The translations under genes and the position numbers were made by a program. From Tetracentron sinense (Eukaryota > Streptophyta > Magnoliopsida > Trochodendrales > Trochodendraceae), in contig JABCRI010001013.1 in NCBI GenBank assembly GCA_015143295.1, positions 1 to 64,000 of the forward strand: 64,000 nt of DNA. Direction: 5' to 3'. Below are positions 56,360-64,000 of the stretch, one piece after another. The notes under the pieces are model-generated. The model did no database searches. It had not been told where the DNA came from and saw only the letters and a program-made list of their open reading frames with translations. Every line of letters starts with the position of its first letter. Positions within the stretch are counted from its first letter, which is position 1.

Positions 56360-58917
56360 CAGAAGCGACTCCATCCTTTCTCGAACGTCACTTCTAAATC
56401 GTTTTCTTCACTGTTCATCTGGTGACGTAAAATGTCAATGAGCTATGAAGCCCAATAAGAAGTTTCAATAACATTATGCTAAATAACAACTTAGAATAAG
56501 CATAATATAACATTTAGATAATAACTTTATCACAAGAATATAATATTAAACCATTTAATTTACTTTCAACATTTTTAAACATATTTTACACATGAATATA
56601 ATATTAATCTTTTAATATTACTTTCGATATTCTTTTAAACATCTTTTACTTAGATCTGGTTTATCTTAATCCTGTCTCTCAAGATGAGCACCGAAAGGTA
56701 GACCTCTTTAGACTCACCCGCTCTTGGAGTTCTTATTAACCCCTCATGAGTTTTTGCCAAACGGTCTTCCTTTACCTCACCACTGTGTTGAGGCCTTTTT
56801 AATATAAACATTCTTTATCTTTCATTTCTTTTCCAGACTTATCTAACCCCTGTCTCTCAAGATGATCTCCAAACGGTATTCCCTTTTGGAGCATACCCAT
56901 CTGTCTTGGGATTTTCCTTAACCCTCAAGATGATTGCCAAACGGTCTTCCCTTTTGGGGCTCGCCCATCTGTCTTGAGACCCTTTATAAGATAAACATTC
57001 ATTTTCTTTTATCTTTTTCCTTTATTAACTTATCTTAATCCTGTCTCTCAAGATGATAGCCGAACGGTATTTCCTTTTGGGGCTCTCTTATCTGTCTTGA
57101 GACTCTCTATAAGATAACCGTATTTATCTTTTTTCTTCTCTTTTCCTCAATAAGACATTATAAGATAAAGTTTCTCATTCCTTTCCTTTCAATAGGAAAT
57201 ATTAACACATGTATCAAAATCATCTTAGTACGAATATACATTTTCTCATTCTTTTAAAAGTATAGTTATTTCTTAGTTTCCATAACTATAATTCTTTTAA
57301 ACATTACTACAAGATTTTCCCTTAATAACACCCATTTCCTAACATAATGTTAGAAGATATTATACGTATAAAGTATAAACATATCAACATAGCATCATCA
57401 TACCATTTTTGAACTAAGAGTGAAAATATACTTTATTGTTATTTACTCTTATCTTTCATTCTAAATCGTCATTTTAGAATAATATTACCGAAAAATACTT
57501 TCTATTATCCTTCAATTCGAAAATATTCATCATTACTAACCTCCATTCTAAACCATCATTTAGAATAATATTAGAGAAATGTACTTTCCCTTTTTGTCGA
57601 ATTTCACGTAGGGTTGACCTGTACTTTTTCTTTTTCTTTCTTTCTCCTTTCTCCTTTCTCCTTTCTCCTTTCTCCTTTCTTTCTTTCTCTCTCTCTCTAT
57701 TTTCTCATGGCTTGGCCACAAAATGAAGTGAGCAATAGGGGTGGGCATGTGGTCTTTATATAGGCCAAGGGTTTGGCCTTTAATTAATTTTGGTTCATCC
57801 CCTTGTCATTATTCTTAGTTCAGGAATTTATCAAATCCATGCATCTCTTTAATTTGGGGTACATCCCCTTGATTAAATTCATTATGCTAAGATACATGAA
57901 TTATTTGACACATGTATTAACCTAACCATAGTTTTCCATTTAACTCGTGGTTAACTCACTCTCTTAACTATAGTTCATGTACTCATTCAATTTAGATTCA
58001 TAGTTAATTATTTTTTGTAGCTATAATACATGTATCTCTCTTTATATAATAAATTTGCTCATAGTTAACTTGACCAAGGTAACTTGTTAACCCATGGTCA
58101 AGCATAGTTGGGCGTGTACAGCTCCTCATTCCAAGAATTTGTCTAAACTTATATTTACTCTAGTGACTAGGTTCATTACCATACATGAACTACCATTAAT
58201 AAGGTTCATGTTTCTAACCTTAATTACACTAAAGGTTAATTTCTAAACATAAGGTAACTTCTCTATTTAATCAAGGGTTAAGTTCCTTAGCTCATGATTC
58301 ATTCTCTACGATTAACCATACCTTAACTTGGGTTTATACCTTAGGTTATCCAAAGTGGGTTTGAGCTTGTTCATGGACTAACCTAATCATAGTAAATTAT
58401 TAACCTAAGGTTAACTTGGTTGAGTGTGGAGTATAATCCATGTTAAGAGACCTTTGGTCTTCCTCCCTAATTTGGTTCATGAACCTCATAAATGAAGGTT
58501 CCATGTGGCACTTTATTCTCATGAGTTAATCTTGGCTGTCCATTACATCCATCATGATTCTATTAATCATTTGATTAACTCTATATAGTTAATTGACTCT
58601 AACCATAGTTAATCTTGGACGCCCCCTATGATGTTGCCATGTGGCACTTGACATGTGCCATCTTCTTAGCTCATGATCAATTCTATCATTATATAATGGA
58701 GCATTCCCCTAGGATTTCTCCACTTGTCATAATCTTTGCTATTGCCACTATATTATTATATACATGTATTAATCTTTGGTTTATTACATAGTATATAATT
58801 GTATACCTTAAGTAATTTAGAAAATCATATGCTTAAGTATAATCTGAATTTCCCAAATATTAAATCCATTATTTAATATTTAATATTTTTATTTCTAAAA
58901 ATATTCGGGTCGTTACA
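56360..58917 (-). repeat. Element I 3' LTR, main part
   Basis: It ends GGTCGTTACA at 58917 before the polypurine tract. Contents on the plus strand: four or so repeats TCTCAAGATGAT...CCAAACGG...TTTTGG...TCTTGAGA (56660-57110); AT-rich spacer; a CT-rich microsatellite (57620-57700; GA on the sense strand); TATA box (57755-57762, minus); AT-rich U3 with repeated GTTAACT/ATAGTTAA-like words (57900-58680). Confidence 0.85.
57755..57762 (-). promoter_or_regulatory. TATA box of element I LTR
   Basis: The reverse complement reads TATATAAA in GGCC-TATATAAA-GACC. The GA-rich tract follows 55-135 bases downstream on the sense strand, the same arrangement as in D. Confidence 0.65.
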
Positions 58918-58932
58918 TTCTCCCCTTCTTAT
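58918..58932 (-). other. Element I polypurine tract
   Basis: The reverse complement AAGAAGGGGAGAA directly precedes the LTR start TGTAACGACC; upstream is TTTGAGGACAAAATTCCTA, as in other chromoviruses. Confidence 0.85.
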
Positions 58933-60700
58933 AGGAATTTTGTCCTCAAAATTAAAATCATACTTGATTACTCAAACAATTGAGGGTACTTTTTCTTGAT
59001 CTCGATTTCGTGCTCCCTAGACGTGTCTTCTTGACCGTGATATTGCTACAAAACTTTTAATAATTAATTTGTCTTGTTCCACAATACATGCTTCTTACGA
59101 TCAAGAACTTTAATGAGCCTTTCTTCGTACCATTCTACCAATAATTTGACTTTAAAAATTGGTACATCTTTGTGGTCCCTAGACATGCAACATATCGATA
59201 CTTATGAGCTTTGTCTCATAACTCGTTTTCAACTCTGTACATATATTCGATTTCTAAAATTTTAGAATCCCATCAGCCGAAACTTTGAAATCATTAGATT
59301 GACCTTCCTGGATTTTATCTTTAAGTGTCATTAATTCAATATCTCGAGCCTGTGTTTCCTTAATTTTTCCGTATTAATTCAGGCTGAACTTGAATATTAA
59401 CCAACACTGACTTTGATCTTTTTCCACAACATTCAAATCTCAAATCTAAAATTCTTTAATCACTGTCACATCCCTGTTCTAATACTTGCCAATGATCCAA
59501 CTATTTCCCACCTTAGTGCATCAGCAATGATATTTTCTAAATAGTAGATTATATAGTAGTAGTCTTTCAAGAACTTCATCTATCTTCCTTGTCGCATATT
59601 GAGTGCTTTTTGAGAAAATAAATACCTCCAACTTTTGTGGTCGGTGAATACTACCAACTTTTCCGCAAATAATTAATGTCTCCAAATTGTTAACAATTCA
59701 AGATCATGAGTGGGGTAGTTGTGCTTGTGAGTCTTCAAATTCCTAGATGCACAAGTCATCAATTTTCCATTTTGCATCGATACATCACCCAATCCTTTCT
59801 GAGATATATCATAATAATATCCCATTCCTGAGGGGATTGTTAAAATTAAATTGTGGTCAATTGACTCTTCCATTCTTGAAAATCTTTTCCTCTAATGGTG
59901 ACCACTCAAATTTGACATTTTTCCTTCTTAATTAAGTTAATGGGGCAGCTAACCTAGAGAATCCATCAACAAATCTCATGTAATAATCGGCTAGTCCTAC
60001 AAAACTTCGGATCATTTGTAGGCATTTCTCACTCTGATATTGTCTTAATCTTGGATGGATCCTCTGAAATTCCATCACTGGATACTATGTGACCTAAAAA
60101 AGATACATTTTCCAACCAAAATTGGCACTTCAAGAATTTAGCGAATAATTGATTTTCCTGCAAGGTCTGGAGTATAATCATAAGATGTTTTCTATATCAG
60201 GCTTGTTCCAAGAATAAAGTTTATTGAAAAATCAATCTCCCAAACTGGAGCAAGTCTTGGTAATTCCTCAGGAATATATATCTCACAAAAAAAATCCTTG
60301 ACTATTGGGATGTTATAGATCATAAACTCTTCTTCCTTATCAATTCCTCGCATGACAAACTTAAAGATGTTTGGAATCCTAAAGGTTAATGTCCTAGCCT
60401 TATAATCAACTTACAACATAGTGTTCTAAAATCCAATCCATCCCTAGCATGGGATTAAAATCTTTCATATCTAACACTATGAGATCAACAATCATTTGCA
60501 CACTATCAATTTGCATAGGACACTGATCGTAGAAGTTTTTGGTGCACAAAATTTTTCCAGATGGTGTGGTAATCTACATCATGTGCTCTAATATGTCAGG
60601 CTTAATTCTAATATTCTTAGCAAAATGGGAAGACACAAAAGAATGTATAGAGCCAGTGTCTAAAGAAGCATCTTACCTTCAATAATGTCCTCACATTCCT
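58933..60700 (-). pseudogene. Element I pol remnants (chromodomain end, RNase H, reverse transcriptase, protease)
   Basis: On the minus strand near 59050-58975: YHGQEDTSREHEIEIKKKYP, a chromodomain end. The integrase core is almost entirely deleted (59050-59480 is AT-rich, unclear). At 59873-59520: RNase H with IPSGMGYYYDISQKGLG, HNYPTHDLELLTIWRH and VFTDHKSWRYLFSQKALN. At 60180-59945: reverse transcriptase thumb with LFAKFLKCQFWLENVSFLGH; the catalytic palm is missing. From about 60280 to 60650: protease, including DTGSIHSFVSSHFAKNI near 60650-60600. Deletions and stops are frequent; this is the most decayed pol in the window. Confidence 0.8.
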
Positions 60701-61152
60701 TGGCTTCTTCCTGAGTAATAGCGAAGACACGACCTTTGCTTCCACCCGTCACTTGTTTCGGTAATTCTGGACAATTCGGCTTGATATGTCCCGATTTCCC
60801 ACACTGATAACACGTTCTAGAAATCACTAGAAAATTTTCCGATTTGTGACCATCTTACTACAATGACCACAAGTTGGTACTGCCTTTTCTGTATTCTTCT
60901 CTTGATTTTTTTCCTCAAAATTTATTTTCTTGTTCCGTCTCCCGATGGTTTCATATCCCAAGTCTTCCCGACTGGTTTCTTCCCTTTGTCTAAGCTAGGC
61001 TTTTGAAACTCCTCATGAACTCTTTTGATCTCTTTTCTTTTCTTCATAGCAGATGAAAAATTCATTTAATAAAATAATTCAGCAAATCTTACCCATGGGA
61101 TAGGCCTAAGGTTATCTGGGATAGTTCTCCCAACTGTTATCCAAGAGTGTTC
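60701..61152 (-). pseudogene. Element I gag, C-terminal part
   Basis: On the minus strand: GRTIPDNLRPIPWVRFAELF, then a stop; a basic linker (AMKKRKEIKRVHEEFQKP); and the zinc knuckle CYQCGKSGHIKPNCPELPKQ near 60815-60760, then RVFAITQEEAKECEDI. A large capsid part between the stop and the linker is deleted. The upstream part is on the far side of solo LTR K. Confidence 0.8.
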
Positions 61153-63681
61153 TGTCGCGACCCAAAACCCACCCTAGGAGTTAGAGTGAACTTTGGACGA
61201 CTAATCATGACTTGCTTGACAAACCAACCTGCAAAACCCACAGAGCATATACAATAGAGGACAAAACAGCGGAAACATACTCTAACATGGTATAGCGGAA
61301 GACTACCAAACCTTTATGTATATACATAAGCAATCCAAGTTTATACAAAAGTAACCAAAAGAAAGTGCGGACATGCCCGCCAAAATACATAAATCTGACT
61401 CTCATCTCACCCACTGCTAATCCACTCAGAATCTAATCACCACCTACTGATAACCCTCGACGGGAGGTTCCTCCAAAGGCTCCTCGACGTACTCCTCTTC
61501 CACCCATGGACCAGGAGCACAAACATCAAATGGGGCAGCAGCTCCCTCAGAACCTGCCGACATAAGAAGTACGGCTGAGCATGGAATACTCAGTGGGTAC
61601 TAAATACTAACCAACAATTACAGCATAACAATGGCAATACATAATCAGGAGCAATTCATATATGTCAAGCAGAAATAATTCATATCATACAAGGAAGTAA
61701 ATCAATTCATAATCATGCTTGTATTTCGTAGAAAACCGATAAATCCTCTTGAAAACATCGTGCACTTGACTTGACTTGAAATATCTTTTCGTACTTGAAA
61801 GCTTGTCTTGTCTATCTTGCTTGATTCTTGAATGTCGTGTCATGTCATGCGTGCTTGCTTGTGATCATGTAACTTGTGAGATTCTCTTGTGAGATGTACT
61901 TGTGAGATGCGCTTGTGAGATGCCTTGAGAGGGAAGGGAGACCCTTCTTTATGCAATGCACTTGCGAGGGAAGGGAGACCCTTCTTTATGATATGTATGT
62001 ACTTGCGAGGGAAGGGAGGCCCTTCTTCATGATATGCACTTGTGAGTGAGGGGAGACCCCTCGTGGAATGTTGGTTCTTGTCTTCTTGTGAAAAGCGAGG
62101 TAAAACATATCTCAGGATATGTCCCACCTCTAACCATGTTCTTGAAAACCTCGATAAATCATGCCATGCATGCCGTGCTCGTGGGAACCGTGTACATACT
62201 TGCATTCAAATTTAAAGATGACATTTGGGTAATTTCACAACACATATAGCATCAAAGATTGAGTAATGTAATATTCATAGCATTTTGGGAAAGCAGGAAG
62301 CACACTATCATAGGCCCTAGCAATATTCAGAATTCATTAGGCATGCACTTGCGAATTTACAGCTTACTTTATTCACCTTGGCATTTCATCAAACATGGTA
62401 TGTTCATTATGGATTTACCCTACAACATGCTTTTCTACATGGGTTTTTTTTTTATACTCAAATCATACATGTATGTTCATTATTGGAACAATGCCCTTCC
62501 CCATTTGTTCATCACACACAACCATTGGCATCCAATCGCCCATTCCATCTCCATTCACCATTCACCATTTACCATTCACCATTCACCATTCATCCATCTC
62601 ATAGCACATGTGTAAATGAAAGCAAATCAAAAGAAAAGAAGGGGAAAGAGAAACTATAACTAGGAGGGTAGTAAGAAGTACCGACCTTGAAGAAATGAGG
62701 AAGAAACCCCTTTCCAAAACGACTGTGTAGCTGCTGCCCTAGCTTGAGGAGATGCTCCTCACGAACTTGTGCCTTGATCTTGAAGAAAAACCGGATTTGA
62801 AGTGATCTAGGGTCTCAAAACCCCTTTGATTTCTCTCCAAAATGGAAACCCTAGGTTGGAATCGCCTTCTCCCCTTTCTCCTATTCTCTCAAACTCTCTA
62901 AGTGTCGAATGATGCCCTAAAGGTTCGGGTAGGACTCTTAAGGTAAGAGTGAACTGACAAAGGACCATAATACCCTTACTAAATTTCTGTAAAAACACGA
63001 GTGCCGAACTCATTGTGCTGTGAACAGTGCCAACTCGTGGTGCTGTGAACAGTGCCAACTCGTGGTGCTGTGAACAGTGCCAACTCGTGGTGCTGTGAAC
63101 AGTGCTAACTCGTGGTGCTGTGAAAGGTGCCGAACCCGTTGTCCGTTGTGTTGTGCCTAGAGCTGAACACGTTGTCCGTTGTGAACAGTGCCGAGCCCGT
63201 TGTCACTTCGTGTCGTGCATAGTGCTGAGCCCGTAGTCCGTTGTCTTATGTATAGCGTGCCCGTGGTGAGTTGTACAACGTGCCCGTGGTGAGTTGTACA
63301 GCGTGCCCGTTGTGAGTTGTACAACGTGCCCGTGGTGAGTTGTACAACGGATGCACACAGTATACGTTATCAGAGTACGTTGTCTGTGCTACGGTATCAA
63401 AGTACGACGTCAGAGCACGTCCTTAGTGCCTTCCGAGCTACGTCCTCAGTGCATAACCGAGCTACGTTTTCCTACAGGTTCAGACTGTTTTGGCCATATC
63501 TTTTGACTCGTTCATCCGATTTTGACGATTCAACTTGCGTTGTGTTCGTACTGCGAAAAGGAACATTTCTGACGTTTCGAAATTTCCAATTTCTTCCTTA
63601 TTTATTAATTATACCTCTTAAAAAGGGAAAATGACAACGAAAGTGTCATGTATTAAGCATGAAAAGGTCTGGGGCTCTACA
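61153..63681 (-). repeat. Solo LTR K (A/B family with a different promoter-side cassette)
   Basis: Begins TGTCGCGACCC and ends GGGCTCTACA; GTTC on both sides (61149-61152, 63682-63685) is the target duplication, perhaps with one base lost. Excision restores the I gag frame as GEVEHSW. It holds stem GCTGAG...CTCAGT (61574-61594), GGG-AGA-CCC units (61925-62065), hairpin with ATATC...GATAT (62097-62130) and the TTGAC block (63480-63610). Where relatives have CGATCG palindromes, K has five copies of CTGTGAACAGTGCCAACTCG (63010-63130) and four of GCCCGTGGTGAGTTGTACA (63259-63345). Confidence 0.92.
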
Positions 63682-63988
63682 GTTCAACCTCTCCTTCTAA
63701 CATAAACACGGCTAACTCGGTCTTATTTTCCTCAACACAGGCCATTGCCCTAAAAATCTTCTCAATACCTCAAATCTATTTTTCTGCTACTAAAGGATCA
63801 GTAGAACCAGAAAATGTTGGTAGCCTCAATCTCTTGAATTGCTCTAATTGGCTTCCATTTCTTTGGTTCATGGCGGTTACAACATGAGCATTATTCAGGT
63901 TCTGATGTTATTGTATCAAGTTTGCTAGGGCTGTTATGGCTTCAAAGGCTCCAGCTAGGGTATCGTTGGGGGCTCTCCTAGGTAGCAT
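63682..63988 (-). pseudogene. Element I gag, N-terminal part
   Basis: Start ATG at 63988: MLPRRAPNDTLAGAFEAITA, then a stop after LANLIQ, LEQFKRLRLPTFSGSTDPLV, EKIFRAMACVEENKTELAVF and MLEGEVEHSW up to the insertion of K. It aligns throughout with D gag (MPPRRAPGNTLAGAFEAITA, EKIFRAMTCPEE), showing a common family. Two or three stops. Confidence 0.85.
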
Positions 63989-64000
63989 GTATTCTTATTT
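63989..64000 (-). other. Element I leader at window edge
   Basis: Twelve bases upstream of the gag start. Primer site and 5' LTR are beyond the window. Confidence 0.5.

Larger units (their letters stand above)
44376..64000 (-). mobile_element. Element I: chromovirus, interrupted by H and K; 5' LTR outside the window
   Basis: Minus strand. The 3' LTR is 58917-56360 plus 44605-44376, split by H. The polypurine tract is 58932-58918, then pol remnants (58980-60700), gag (60700-61152 and 63682-63988) and leader to the window end. The gag closely resembles that of D. Domains are shrunk by internal deletions. It is inserted in J's LTR, so the right end should be followed by CTAAC and the missing J LTR end. 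Confidence 0.83.

Noticed and set aside
57560..57748. Lys/Glu/Arg-rich 62-codon frame on the minus strand
   Set aside because: Product of the CT/GA microsatellite downstream of the TATA box of element I.
62259..62659. Overlapping frames rich in His/Ile/Thr (CATTCACCATTCACCATT region)
   Set aside because: Low-complexity repeat inside solo LTR K; similar frames appear at the same place in LTRs A, B and F, so they are repeat-derived, not genes.
1..64000. Host genes hidden between elements
   Set aside because: Each stretch could be assigned to an LTR, leader, coding remnant or repeat of a named element; no frame outside these had a recognisable plant protein domain or exon-like pattern.

Overview
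The window is nuclear DNA of a flowering plant, most likely a eudicot, although the species cannot be named from it. It consists entirely of LTR retrotransposons inserted into one another. I find no host gene, tRNA, rRNA or CRISPR. Evidence for a plant: Ty3/gypsy chromoviruses of the Tekay/Del type with an initiator-Met tRNA primer site, a Ty1/copia element, Tat/Ogre-like gag-only elements, and 5-bp target duplications. Every coding region is broken by stops, frameshifts or insertions.

Layout, with elements lettered for reference. A (minus; 1-7172, 3' end outside the window) is a degraded chromovirus; its 5' LTR is 4874-7172. A sits inside the 3' LTR of B (minus; 7173-24030), a second copy of the same family. 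B has its 3' LTR remainder at 7173-8768, pol and gag at 8871-13554, and its 5' LTR at 21921-24030. D (plus; 13657-21676) is inserted in B's leader and has two 3.4-kb LTRs around a lone gag. B sits inside C (plus; 24031 to about 38490), a copia element. C is further interrupted by solo LTR E (26222-31218, itself holding solo LTR F, 27636-29780) and by solo LTR G (32371-35966). C in turn sits in the gag of J (plus; about 38491-44375 visible), a Tat/Ogre-like element. J's 3' LTR is cut by chromovirus I (minus; from 44376 to beyond the window end). I's 3' LTR holds H (plus; 44606-56354), a second Tat/Ogre-like element without pol. I's gag holds solo LTR K (61153-63681). J is therefore the outermost host, and its two ends should lie outside the window on either side.

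The nesting is supported directly. Removing E, G and K restores the host reading frame exactly at the target duplication (GTAGA, AGGTT, GTTC), and H is flanked by CATAT on both sides.

The most interesting signal is in the non-coding parts. LTRs and 3' regions of several distinct element families carry tandem arrays of short inverted repeats, and in several arrays the two arms change together from unit to unit, so pairing is kept while sequence changes. The clearest cases are in G (34372-35232), H (52569-52955) and J (41455-41880). The chromovirus LTRs also share a nearly invariant promoter-side block with two TTGAC cores 19 bp apart, next to a palindrome-rich cassette whose sequence is swapped between families.
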